Positions 7,657 through 13,898 of a DNA stretch of 16,781 nucleotides are shown here, piece after piece. This DNA comes from Candidatus Bathyarchaeota archaeon (GTDB lineage: Archaea > Thermoproteota > DRAE01). The stretch spans positions 1 through 16,781 of the forward strand of contig DRAE01000140.1 in the NCBI GenBank assembly GCA_011041895.1, in the 5' to 3' direction. Below the pieces are notes generated by a model, which was not told the origin of the DNA, did not search any database, and saw only the letters and a program-made list of their open reading frames with translations. Position 1 is the first letter of the stretch; every line of letters starts with the position of its first letter. Both the position numbers and the translations under genes were made by a program.

Positions 7657-8460
7657 CTACACTCTTAAAATCAACTTTTCCCTGTCCATGAGCTTTGAGC
7701 TTACATATGAGAATATCAACCCTGTTAACAGGAAGAGTAGGGCAAGCAATATTCTACTCACGCCTGCAAAGACTGCCATGTTAGTGGCGGAGGCTATTAG
7801 AATTATAACTATGGGAACTATTATTGCGCCTGACATTTGCTGAGCTTCTCTGACACCTTTCGCGTAAACTGAAACGATAACTGAGAAAGTAATTGCCATA
7901 AACGCTACTGTTGGAATTAGGAGTAGGATTGTAATAGCCCATGTGCTGATGTTTAAAAAAGATTTACCCAGTAAGCTTATGCTGAAGTAGCTTGAGATGG
8001 CCATTGATACTATAGCCGAGACAGAGGCTATAACTACCCCTATCACAAACGGAGCTAACATTTTTCCAATGAAGAGCTCAAAGTTTGAAACTGGCATGAG
8101 AAGCAGAGCCTCCAAAGTTTTCCTCTCCTTCTCTCCAGCGATGCTGTCAGCTGCAACCACGCATGTGATACCACATGGAAGCACCATAAGAAGTATTGGA
8201 AGCATATAGTTCATCATCCAGTAGGCAATTACCTCTGAAGAGTCTCTTAGCACCACTCCATCATACCTATATATAGTTTGATTCAGGATACCTATCTCCG
8301 TGCTATTATCTTCAGCAGTAAACGATAGACCAAAAACTATGGGGAGAATAACTCCAAACACTAGAGCTGGTACTACGATTGATATTATCAGCTGGCGACT
8401 GCTGAAAACCTCCTTTAAATCCTTTCTCATTATAGCTAACGCCTTTCTCACTTCACTCAC
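7657..8460 (-). CDS. ABC-2 type exporter permease subunit
   Basis: This 267-residue membrane subunit of a two-component ABC-2 exporter has about six helices, the first at ~24-46. A large extracytoplasmic loop (~47-80) precedes the second helix, and the characteristic cytoplasmic motif is GEKERKTLEALLLMPVS (~109-125), as in NatB-like and related permeases. The start is GTG at 8460, lying inside the last codons of the ATPase gene (GTGAGTGA, 8-base overlap), so translation is coupled and the two subunits are almost certainly partners. The transported substrate is not evident; relatives export sodium, drugs or lipids. A DASS transporter gene follows 25 bases downstream and may share the transcript. 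Confidence 0.88.
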   Translation of the reverse strand: MSEVRKALAIMRKDLKEVFSSRQLIISIVVPALVFGVILPIVFGLSFTAEDNSTEIGILNQTIYRYDGVVLRDSSEVIAYWMMNYMLPILLMVLPCGITCVVAADSIAGEKERKTLEALLLMPVSNFELFIGKMLAPFVIGVVIASVSAIVSMAISSYFSISLLGKSFLNISTWAITILLLIPTVAFMAITFSVIVSVYAKGVREAQQMSGAIIVPIVIILIASATNMAVFAGVSRILLALLFLLTGLIFSYVSSKLMDREKLILRV

Positions 8461-9373
8461 CTATTAAGGTCATGTAAATATCCTCTAGTGAGTGCCTTTT
8501 CTCGGTTAATGCTTTAAGCTTATAGCCCCCGAGAACAACCTTCTCAGCTATCTCGTGGTGAAGATTAAAATCCTTGTTAACTGTTATTTCGATGATATTT
8601 CCCTTAACTTTGACATTGATCACTCCTGTAATTTCCCTGATCTTCTCAAGTAATCTCTCATCGAGTTCACTGACTTTGACTTCGATAACTTTGCTTTTGA
8701 AAAGCTTCTCCTCAAGCTCACCTTTCTCCCCTATGCCAACGATTACGCCCTCGTTTATCACAGCTATTCTATTGCAGAGCATCTCTGCCTCAAATAGATT
8801 GTGCGTGCATAGGAAAATCGTTCTCTTCTCGGCTTTTGAAAGTTTGAGAATAAGCTCTCGTATCTCTTTCGCGGACTTGGGATCCAATCCAGAGGTTGGT
8901 TCATCTAGGAAGAGAACTTCTGGATCATGGAGCAATGCTCTAGCTATCGCCAACTTTTTCATCATTCCCTTGGAGAAGGTCCCAACCTTGTCTCTTCTGC
9001 GCTCCCATAGGCCGAAGAATTCGAGAAGCTCCTTTATCCTCCTTCTTGCCTCGTTTTCATTCATGCCATAAAGCTTTGCAAAGAATAGTAAATTGTCTAG
9101 GGCGCTTAGTCGCTCATATAGTGTCGGAAACTCCGTTAAAACCCCTATGATAGACCTTATCTTATCAGCATCCTCTAGAATATCGTATCCACAGACTGTT
9201 GCAGTTCCACTGGTGGGCCTTAGTACACAAGATAGGAGCCTGACCGTAGTTGTTTTGCCAGCTCCGTTGGGTCCAAGGTAGCCGAAGATCTCTCCCTTAA
9301 AGACTTTGAATGAAACCTCGTTGACTGCCGTTACCCCATCGAATTTCTTGGTTAGATCAAATGTTTCAATCAT
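8453..9373 (-). CDS. ABC exporter ATP-binding subunit (CcmA/NatA type)
   Basis: This 306-residue cytoplasmic ATPase powers the permease encoded immediately downstream. Walker A is GPNGAGKTT (34-42). The signature is FSKGMMKKLAIARAL (133-147, a divergent LSGGQ as usual in this group). Walker B with the catalytic glutamate is VLFLDEPTSGLD (E158), and the switch histidine is in FLCTHNL. The position normally holding the Q-loop glutamine reads GVLTEFPTLYERL, with E81 where Q is expected; this occurs in some members of the group. The C-terminal ~90 residues form the small alpha/beta domain typical of DrrA/NatA-like ATPases. The ATG at 9373 is preceded by a TATA-like box about 33 bases upstream and only a weak purine stretch, so it probably heads its own transcript after iscU. 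Confidence 0.93.
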   Translation of the reverse strand: MIETFDLTKKFDGVTAVNEVSFKVFKGEIFGYLGPNGAGKTTTVRLLSCVLRPTSGTATVCGYDILEDADKIRSIIGVLTEFPTLYERLSALDNLLFFAKLYGMNENEARRRIKELLEFFGLWERRRDKVGTFSKGMMKKLAIARALLHDPEVLFLDEPTSGLDPKSAKEIRELILKLSKAEKRTIFLCTHNLFEAEMLCNRIAVINEGVIVGIGEKGELEEKLFKSKVIEVKVSELDERLLEKIREITGVINVKVKGNIIEITVNKDFNLHHEIAEKVVLGGYKLKALTEKRHSLEDIYMTLIGE

Positions 9374-9383
9374 CTCTCAAATC

Positions 9384-9413
9384 TAAATCTATGGGAGTTG
9401 AGATTTAAGAGTG
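9384..9413 (-). promoter_or_regulatory. Promoter candidate with inverted repeat upstream of the ABC operon
   Basis: In the 46-base gap between iscU and the ATPase gene the minus strand carries CACTCTTAAATCTC (9400-9413), a BRE/TATA-like box about 33 bases before the ATG at 9373. It overlaps a perfect inverted repeat TAAATCT (9384-9390), 10 bases, AGATTTA (9401-9407), which could be an operator. No regulator can be matched to it from the sequence. Confidence 0.4.
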
Positions 9414-9419
9414 AGCGCT

Positions 9420-9920
9420 CTAGTTTTCTCCTGTTACGTATCCGAGTTTTTTATGCATTTCAAGGGTCTTATCCAGTCTAGCCTTTATCTTTTCATGTCT
9501 TTTCTCAAGCTCCTCTGGAATTTGCAATCCCTTTTTCCTCATGAAGTTGTATATGGCCTCTCTTATAGCATCCTCTGCGAGCAGTGAGCAGTGTACCTTG
9601 ACCAGAGGCAGACCTCCAAGTTCCTTTAAGATATCCTTGTTAGATACCTTCAGTGCCTCCTCAATTGTTTTACCCTTTATTATTTCAGTGGCCACGCTTG
9701 AGGATGCTATAGCTGCAGCGCATCCAAAGGTTTCAAATTTAGCCTCCTCTATTACATATTTTCCATTTTTCTCTTTGATCTTAAGGTATAGCCACATGAC
9801 ATCTCCGCAGCTTGGATCCCCAACTTTTCCAACAGCATCTGCATTCTCTATTCGGCCATAGTTTCTAGGCTTTAGGAAGTGTTCCATAACTTTTTTGGAG
9901 TAGAATTGGGAATTGCTCAT
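9420..9920 (-). CDS. iscU: Fe-S cluster assembly scaffold IscU/NifU-N type
   Basis: This scaffold protein receives sulfur from the cysteine desulfurase encoded just upstream and holds nascent [2Fe-2S] or [4Fe-4S] clusters before transfer to apo-proteins. All three conserved cysteines and their motifs are visible: GDPSCGDVM (C38, with D40), FETFGCAAAIASSS (C67) and VKVHCSLLAEDAI (H110, C111). At 166 residues it is longer than the usual ~130; the extra ~34 residues (133-166, PEELEKRHEKIKARLDK) form a charged helical C-terminal extension. The ATG at 9920 lies one base after the iscS stop codon, with a GGAGGTG Shine-Dalgarno inside the iscS end, so the two genes are translated in tandem. The family assignment is very secure. 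Confidence 0.96.
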   Translation of the reverse strand: MSNSQFYSKKVMEHFLKPRNYGRIENADAVGKVGDPSCGDVMWLYLKIKEKNGKYVIEEAKFETFGCAAAIASSSVATEIIKGKTIEEALKVSNKDILKELGGLPLVKVHCSLLAEDAIREAIYNFMRKKGLQIPEELEKRHEKIKARLDKTLEMHKKLGYVTGEN

Positions 9921-9921
9921 G

Positions 9922-11124
9922 CTACACCTCCCACTTACCTTTAAACGGGGATATATCTCTTAAACGCTTAACCGCCTTTGGGAGAACTTCAAGCAAATAT
10001 TCAACATCCTCTTCCGTAGTCCATTTGCCCATGCTTATCCTTATACTTCCAACAGCCTCCTCTGGCCTAAGACCTATAGCCATTAGGACGTGGCTTGGCT
10101 CCGGCTTATGTGAGGCACATGCTGACCCTGATGAAACCTGTATTCCATACATTTCATCAAGCAATAGAACTAGGGCTTCACCCTCTATAAAGTTGAATCT
10201 AATGTTTACATTGTTTGGAAGTCTCTTTACCGGGTGACCGTTTAAATAGCTTTCAGGTATGGTCTCCGTCACGGTTTTTATTATATGATCTCTGAACAAT
10301 GTAAGCCTCTTCTCCTCCTCATGCATTTCCTTCATTCTAAGCTTGCAGGCGTAGCCGAATCCAATTATTCCAGGGACATTCTCTGTTCCAGATCTTATCC
10401 CATACTCGTGTCCTCCGCCATGAATTAGTGGTTCAATGGATATTCCCTCTCTGATCCACAAAGCGCCTATACCTTTCGGCCCATACATTTTATGGGCACT
10501 GACTGTGAGGAAATCTACTCCAAGCTCGTTTACATCAACCTTTATCTTCCCAAATGACTGTGCTGCATCTGTGTGAAATAGCACATTGTTGTCATGGCAT
10601 ATCTTAGAAGCCTCTCTGATGGGTTCAATAGTTCCAATTTCATTGTTTGCATGCATTATGGAGACTAGGAACGTCTTCTTTGTAATAGAGTTTTCAAGCT
10701 GCTCTAGGTCAACTATGCCATACTTGTCGACTCTGAGGTAGGTTACCTTGAATCCCTGTTTTTCAAGCCACTTAGCAGAGTTCATTATGCATGAGTGTTC
10801 AATTGATGATATTATCAGGTGATTTTTCTCCTCTTTCCATGCTTTCATGGCTAGCCCTTTTAAGATGATGTTATTTGCCTCAGTTGCACCGGATGTGAAT
10901 ATAAGTTTCCCATCACTTTCTCTTGCATGCATTAACTTCATTACCTCCAATCTAGCGTTTTCAACAGCTTCCCTAGCTCTTTTACCAATTGAATGTATCG
11001 ATGAGGGATTCCCAAAGTTCTCTGTAAAGTATTCCATCATTACCTTAGCTACCCTTGGATCAGTAGGTGTTGTAGCATTATAGTCAAAGTAAATTTTCTC
11101 GGCGCCATTCACCTTGATTCTCAC
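9922..11124 (-). CDS. iscS: Cysteine desulfurase IscS/NifS type
   Basis: This PLP-dependent enzyme converts L-cysteine to alanine and delivers persulfide sulfur to the IscU scaffold. At 400 residues it has the standard IscS length. Visible elements are FDYNATTP near the N-terminus, FTSGATEANN (77-86), H110 in SIEHS, HANNEIGTIEP (158-168), HTDAAQSFGK with D186, the PLP lysine in SAHKMYGPKG (K212), GGGHEYGIRSGTEN (236-249), and the catalytic cysteine loop SSGSACASHKPEPSH (C336). The loop is of the long IscS-like group-I form. The start is GTG at 11124, overlapping the last base of the upstream regulator's TAG and preceded by GAGGTGA at good spacing, so translation is coupled to the regulator gene. 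Many archaea lack iscS and rely on the Suf proteins, so a complete iscS-iscU pair is informative about sulfur supply in this organism. Confidence 0.96.
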   Translation of the reverse strand: MRIKVNGAEKIYFDYNATTPTDPRVAKVMMEYFTENFGNPSSIHSIGKRAREAVENARLEVMKLMHARESDGKLIFTSGATEANNIILKGLAMKAWKEEKNHLIISSIEHSCIMNSAKWLEKQGFKVTYLRVDKYGIVDLEQLENSITKKTFLVSIMHANNEIGTIEPIREASKICHDNNVLFHTDAAQSFGKIKVDVNELGVDFLTVSAHKMYGPKGIGALWIREGISIEPLIHGGGHEYGIRSGTENVPGIIGFGYACKLRMKEMHEEEKRLTLFRDHIIKTVTETIPESYLNGHPVKRLPNNVNIRFNFIEGEALVLLLDEMYGIQVSSGSACASHKPEPSHVLMAIGLRPEEAVGSIRISMGKWTTEEDVEYLLEVLPKAVKRLRDISPFKGKWEV

Positions 11125-11669
11125 TACAATTCACCTCTACATCCTTCACATACTCCAAGTTTAACTGACATTTCACATGACTCGCATTCAGGAGTGTATT
11201 TAGATGATTCATGAATCTTTACCGGTAAGAATTCTGGAGACAGTATTTTCCCAAAGGTTATCTTCTTAACACTTACACCATTTTCCCTAGTTAAATTCTT
11301 CTCAACAAAAGCCTTTATAGCATCTGGCGTCCTCGCTCTCACTAGGAGATAGAACCTGGAGTAGTTCCACTCCATGAAGTAGAATGCCACTCTAGGGCAG
11401 TTGCAGAGTTTCTCTATTAGGTCACGTATGCTTCTTAGGTCAAGAACTTCGGCTTCGATTAATGCAACACAAAAATTGAACTTTTCAAGAGAGATGTTAG
11501 CTTGCACTCTGATAAGCCCTGATTTAATGAGTTTATTTAATCTATCTCTAACGGATGAATGCCTCAAGTTAACTTTCTCACCCAGTTTAGTTAGACTAAG
11601 TCTTCCATCAAGAGAGAGGAGACGTATTATTTCTAGGCTTTTCTTATCAATGCTATATTCCCTATACAT
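11124..11669 (-). CDS. Lrp/AsnC-type transcriptional regulator with C-terminal CX2C-X8-CX2C tail
   Basis: This 181-residue DNA-binding protein opens the iscS-iscU unit. Residues ~6-55 form the Lrp-type winged helix-turn-helix (SIDKKSLEIIRLLSLDGR, then LTKLGEKVNLRHSSVRDRL). Residues ~60-145 match the RAM-like alpha/beta domain, including CPRVAFYF. The last ~20 residues hold four cysteines, C162, C165, C174 and C177 (CESC, then CEGC), an arrangement that could bind zinc or an Fe-S cluster; C89 and C91 are further cysteines. The frame is open back to 11816, but that would overlap the MscS gene by over 100 bases and add ~49 residues with no Lrp similarity. The ATG at 11669 puts the wHTH at the N-terminus and has a BRE/TATA-like element 24-38 bases upstream. 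Its stop shares one base with the iscS GTG. A role in sensing Fe-S or metal status and controlling iscSU is inferred from context. Confidence 0.85.
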   Translation of the reverse strand: MYREYSIDKKSLEIIRLLSLDGRLSLTKLGEKVNLRHSSVRDRLNKLIKSGLIRVQANISLEKFNFCVALIEAEVLDLRSIRDLIEKLCNCPRVAFYFMEWNYSRFYLLVRARTPDAIKAFVEKNLTRENGVSVKKITFGKILSPEFLPVKIHESSKYTPECESCEMSVKLGVCEGCRGEL

Positions 11670-11692
11670 GTCATATTTTAGGACTCTCTCTT

Positions 11693-11707
11693 CAAATTTA
11701 AGATTTT
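11693..11707 (-). promoter_or_regulatory. BRE/TATA-like promoter for the regulator-iscS-iscU unit
   Basis: The minus strand reads AAAATCTTAAATTTG, in the gap after the MscS stop codon (11713). The TATA centre is about 30 bases upstream of the ATG at 11669, the spacing expected of a leaderless archaeal mRNA. It resembles the elements before the two surface-protein genes (AATCTT followed by AAATT). Confidence 0.45.
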
Positions 11708-11712
11708 CACCT

Positions 11713-12384
11713 TCAATTTGAAGGTTTTCCCTTACAAACTTCAGAGTGCGTCTTTTCAAAGACGTCTCCAACGATTTTGCTGCTTGGAATATATATGAGC
11801 CTATCACCAGTATCAAGGATTGTATACATGACAGTTATATCCTTCACTGTTCCCTCATACTTTCCAAGAAGCTTAACTTTGTCCCCTACACAGAATGGCC
11901 TTGAAAATATTATGAATATTCCAGCAACAGCGTTTCCAATTACCTTCTGCACAGCAAAGCCGGCGACAAGGCCCATAAAACTTCCGAGAGTTAAAGCTGC
12001 AGCTGGGCTAACATTAAACACTGATGCAAGAACTGAGAGAACCACACCGTATCCAACTATTCTAGCTATTCCTCTGAACGCTCCACCTACACCTACTCCT
12101 CCAACGGCTTCACCCATCTCACCTAGTCCACGTGAAATTTGCTCTACGGCCAATGAACCTATCAGGAGAACTTCTCCAGCGTAAATGTAAGTTTTATACT
12201 CTATGTATGGCTGAAGCTGGGTGAAAACCTTGAAGGACCAGTCGGTAACTAATAATGTGACCGCTAAGAGAACCACAGTTAAAATCCCTGAAACAACTTT
12301 AGTTGATCTTTTGGCAACATGCTCCAGTTTTTCACTATACTCATCGATAATCTCATCTACTCTATCATCGATCTTCATTGCCAT
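11713..12384 (-). CDS. MscS-family small-conductance mechanosensitive channel
   Basis: This 223-residue membrane channel would open under membrane tension to release solutes during hypo-osmotic shock. After a charged N-terminal helix come hydrophobic segments at ~30-48, ~66-82 and ~105-123. The pore-lining helix is rich in A and G (AAALTLGSFMGLVAGFAVQK, ~128-147), followed by NAVAGIFIIFSRPFCVGDKV (~151-170). The beta domain reads GTVKDITVMYTILDTGDRLIYIPSSKI (~178-204), all hallmarks of MscS. The C-terminal alpha/beta domain of E. coli MscS is largely missing; the protein ends about 15 residues after the beta domain. It starts at ATG 12384 with a TTTATAAA box ending 21 bases upstream and no Shine-Dalgarno site, so a leaderless mRNA is likely. 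The regulator gene follows on the same strand 43 bases downstream of the stop. Confidence 0.92.
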   Translation of the reverse strand: MAMKIDDRVDEIIDEYSEKLEHVAKRSTKVVSGILTVVLLAVTLLVTDWSFKVFTQLQPYIEYKTYIYAGEVLLIGSLAVEQISRGLGEMGEAVGGVGVGGAFRGIARIVGYGVVLSVLASVFNVSPAAALTLGSFMGLVAGFAVQKVIGNAVAGIFIIFSRPFCVGDKVKLLGKYEGTVKDITVMYTILDTGDRLIYIPSSKIVGDVFEKTHSEVCKGKPSN

Positions 12385-12405
12385 TCAACTATTCGCAGTA
12401 TAGCG

Positions 12406-12413
12406 TTTATAAA
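12406..12413 (-). promoter_or_regulatory. TATA box of the MscS gene
   Basis: TTTATAAA, a strong archaeal TATA box, is centred about 25 bases upstream of the ATG at 12384. Together with the missing Shine-Dalgarno site this predicts transcription starting at or next to the start codon. Confidence 0.65.
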
Positions 12414-12436
12414 AGTTTATCTATGGTGTATAAACT
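12414..12436. repeat. Inverted repeat AGTTTAT-N9-ATAAACT between divergent genes
   Basis: Perfect 7-base arms (12414-12420 and 12430-12436) with a 9-base spacer lie directly upstream of the MscS TATA box, at the BRE position or just beyond. The dyad geometry would suit a dimeric regulator. In such AT-rich DNA a 7-base dyad can also arise by chance. Confidence 0.35.
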
Positions 12437-12461
12437 CCTTAACTATTTGTATTACCCATAG

Positions 12462-12479
12462 TTGATTTTATAAAATCAA
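12462..12479 (+). promoter_or_regulatory. TATA box embedded in an 18-bp perfect palindrome
   Basis: TTGATTTTATAAAATCAA is a perfect palindrome. Its core TTTATAAA is centred about 36 bases upstream of the ATG of the AhpD-like gene at 12507, so it can serve as that gene's TATA box, giving a leader of roughly 10 bases that includes the GGGGGAT Shine-Dalgarno. The flanking symmetrical TTGAT/ATCAA extends beyond what a TATA box needs and could be an operator. Confidence 0.5.
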
Positions 12480-12506
12480 TTGAATTCACGTGTAGGGGGA
12501 TGAAAT

Positions 12507-12848
12507 ATGAGCTATGTTAGAGAAATTCTGAGGGAAGTTAGCTATGCATTTAGAAGTCTCAACAGACACACTCCGGAGGTGGCAAAAGCTTTTAAGGATT
12601 TATTAGAGGCAGCTCTTACAAAGGGGAAGCTAACTTTAAGAGAGAAGGAGCTTGTGCTGGTAGGGGTCTCTGTAGCTTTAAGATGTGAACCCTGCACTGT
12701 GTTACATATCAAAAAGGCTTTGGAAGCGGGAGCAGATCCTGAAGAGATTGCGGAGGCTATAGCTGTAACAGTGCTTATGGGAGGAGGACCTGTAATAACT
12801 ACATCAGCTAAAGCCTTCAAGGCATTGGAGGAACTATCCAGAAAATGA
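12507..12848 (+). CDS. AhpD/carboxymuconolactone decarboxylase-like protein with CxxC active site
   Basis: This small 113-residue all-helical protein of the CMD/AhpD-like fold carries the redox motif CEPCTVLH (C60, C63, H67), followed by the typical helix KKALEAGADPEEIAEAI. Members act as alkylhydroperoxidase-type thiol reductases, or are hydrolases or decarboxylases in some branches; the CxxCxxxH arrangement favours the thiol-redox group. The start is ATG at 12507 with the purine-rich GGGGGATGA (12495-12503) as Shine-Dalgarno, and a TATA element within an 18-bp palindrome about 36 bases upstream. It diverges from the MscS gene. Its 3' end overlaps by 15 bases the convergent split-barrel gene. 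A peroxide or oxidative-stress role fits the RidA and flavin-type neighbours but is inference. Confidence 0.9.
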   Translation: MSYVREILREVSYAFRSLNRHTPEVAKAFKDLLEAALTKGKLTLREKELVLVGVSVALRCEPCTVLHIKKALEAGADPEEIAEAIAVTVLMGGGPVITTSAKAFKALEELSRK

Positions 12849-13457
12849 CTTTGGCACCTCTAGCTTTTCACCCATTTTATCTACACTATTGTCATAGATT
12901 TCAGAGATATGAAATATGTAAACTGGAGTCTCTCTCCACTTCTCCTCTCCCCTGAATCCATGGAAAAGATCATGGATAGCGTTTACAAGTTTCCAGTAGA
13001 TGTCGTTCTCGTGTATAGTGACTTTGGCTCTAATTTCATAGGATGTTGATGGAGGAGTATAGAAGACTAGAGTTGCAATGGGATTTTCCCTTAGATTCGT
13101 CCAAGTATGTTTTTTAGCCAACTCTATGGAAGAAAGTTTTAGGAAGTCTACTTTCTTGAAATCATAGAGTTCCCTTAACAGGAGCCTGAGTTTATCCTTT
13201 TCTGATAAATTCCTCTTCAATGCACTCATGATGCTTTCAAGCGTATCCGTCAAAAATTGTCTTTTTGGGATGAAGCCCACTCCTTTGATTGAGCCATTTA
13301 GCCCAGCTGATCCAAACGAGACTATGACTGGGGTGTGCACTGTAGAGTTCACGATGAGGTCCATTCTTGAAGCCTTTCCATCAATCAAATTTTGAACAAG
13401 TCGCCTCCTTGTATAGAATATGTATTCTATAAACTTTTGAAATGACATTTTAATCAC
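12834..13457 (-). CDS. Probable pyridoxamine 5'-phosphate oxidase-like (split-barrel) protein
   Basis: This soluble protein of 207 residues has a C-terminal half (~105-190) resembling the FMN-binding split barrel of PNPOx-like proteins: FLKLSSIELAKKHTWTNL, then NPIATLVFYTPP, YEIRAKVTIHEND, and PVYIFHISEIYDN near the end. The N-terminal ~100 residues (including VIVSFGSAGLNGSIKGVGF and a charged helix at ~80-100) are not recognised. The flavin-binding residues cannot be confirmed by eye, so the fold call is tentative. The start given is GTG at 13457, overlapping the RidA stop by eight bases; an ATG at 13448, one base after that stop, is an equally good alternative and removes three residues. 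It is surely co-transcribed with RidA. Its 3' end overlaps the AhpD-like gene in convergent orientation. Confidence 0.6.
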   Translation of the reverse strand: MIKMSFQKFIEYIFYTRRRLVQNLIDGKASRMDLIVNSTVHTPVIVSFGSAGLNGSIKGVGFIPKRQFLTDTLESIMSALKRNLSEKDKLRLLLRELYDFKKVDFLKLSSIELAKKHTWTNLRENPIATLVFYTPPSTSYEIRAKVTIHENDIYWKLVNAIHDLFHGFRGEEKWRETPVYIFHISEIYDNSVDKMGEKLEVPKSFSG

Positions 13458-13833
13458 AGCATGCTATGAAGTTTATTTCGATCAGAGCATCCTTTGGAAG
13501 TTTCGATACTTCCACCGTGCTTCTAGCTGGAAAAGGTTCCTTAAAGTATTTCCCGTACACTTCATTGAATTCCTCGAACAGCGAGAGATCCTTTAGAAAA
13601 ACTGTTACACTAACTATGCTATCCATTGTACAGCCGTTGCTCTCTAAGATTGCCTTAATATTTTCCATTACCCTTCTAGTCTGCTCCTTCACATCTTCTC
13701 CAATGATTTTTCCCGTCTCAGGATCTATTGGAATCTGACCTGAACCAAATATAAAGTTGCCAACTTTCACAGCCTGAGAATAGGGGCCTATAGGTTTTGG
13801 AGCTTTTTCTGTATACAGTTCTTGTTTTGACAT
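13450..13833 (-). CDS. ridA: RidA/YjgF-family enamine/imine deaminase
   Basis: This 127-residue cytoplasmic trimeric enzyme of the Rid family hydrolyses reactive enamines and imines, such as 2-aminoacrylate released by PLP enzymes, protecting those enzymes from damage. Diagnostic features are APKPIGPYSQAVKVGNFIFGSGQIPIDPETG (11-41) with the conserved GPYSQ. The catalytic arginine lies in PARSTVEVSKLP (R104), and the C-terminal ALIEINFIA holds E119. It is the standard length. The ATG at 13833 has GGAGGTGA at optimal spacing. The gene heads a two-gene unit with the split-barrel protein and shares its upstream region with the divergent metallophosphoesterase. Confidence 0.94.
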   Translation of the reverse strand: MSKQELYTEKAPKPIGPYSQAVKVGNFIFGSGQIPIDPETGKIIGEDVKEQTRRVMENIKAILESNGCTMDSIVSVTVFLKDLSLFEEFNEVYGKYFKEPFPARSTVEVSKLPKDALIEINFIACCD

Positions 13834-13867
13834 TGTTTCACCTCCAGCTCTGATCGAAAATAGCGAG

Positions 13868-13880
13868 TATTAAAAGATAT
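13868..13880. promoter_or_regulatory. Shared A/T-rich TATA element between divergent ridA and phosphoesterase genes
   Basis: On the plus strand ATTAAAAGATAT lies about 25 bases before the ATG at 13899, which lacks a Shine-Dalgarno site. On the minus strand the same bases read ATATCTTTTAAT, about 40 bases before the ridA ATG, leaving a ~13-base leader that contains GGAGGTGA. One element could therefore position two divergent initiations. Confidence 0.4.
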
Positions 13881-13898
13881 TATTCCTAATAGTTACTG

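Noticed and set aside
8574..9071. 165-codon open frame on the plus strand
   Set aside because: Antisense to the highly conserved ABC ATPase; serine/leucine-rich low-complexity product typical of a shadow frame.
11670..11816. N-terminal extension of the Lrp-type regulator to 11816
   Set aside because: It overlaps the conserved MscS beta domain in another frame, adds no Lrp-like sequence, and a promoter-like element lies inside it; ATG 11669 fits the family.
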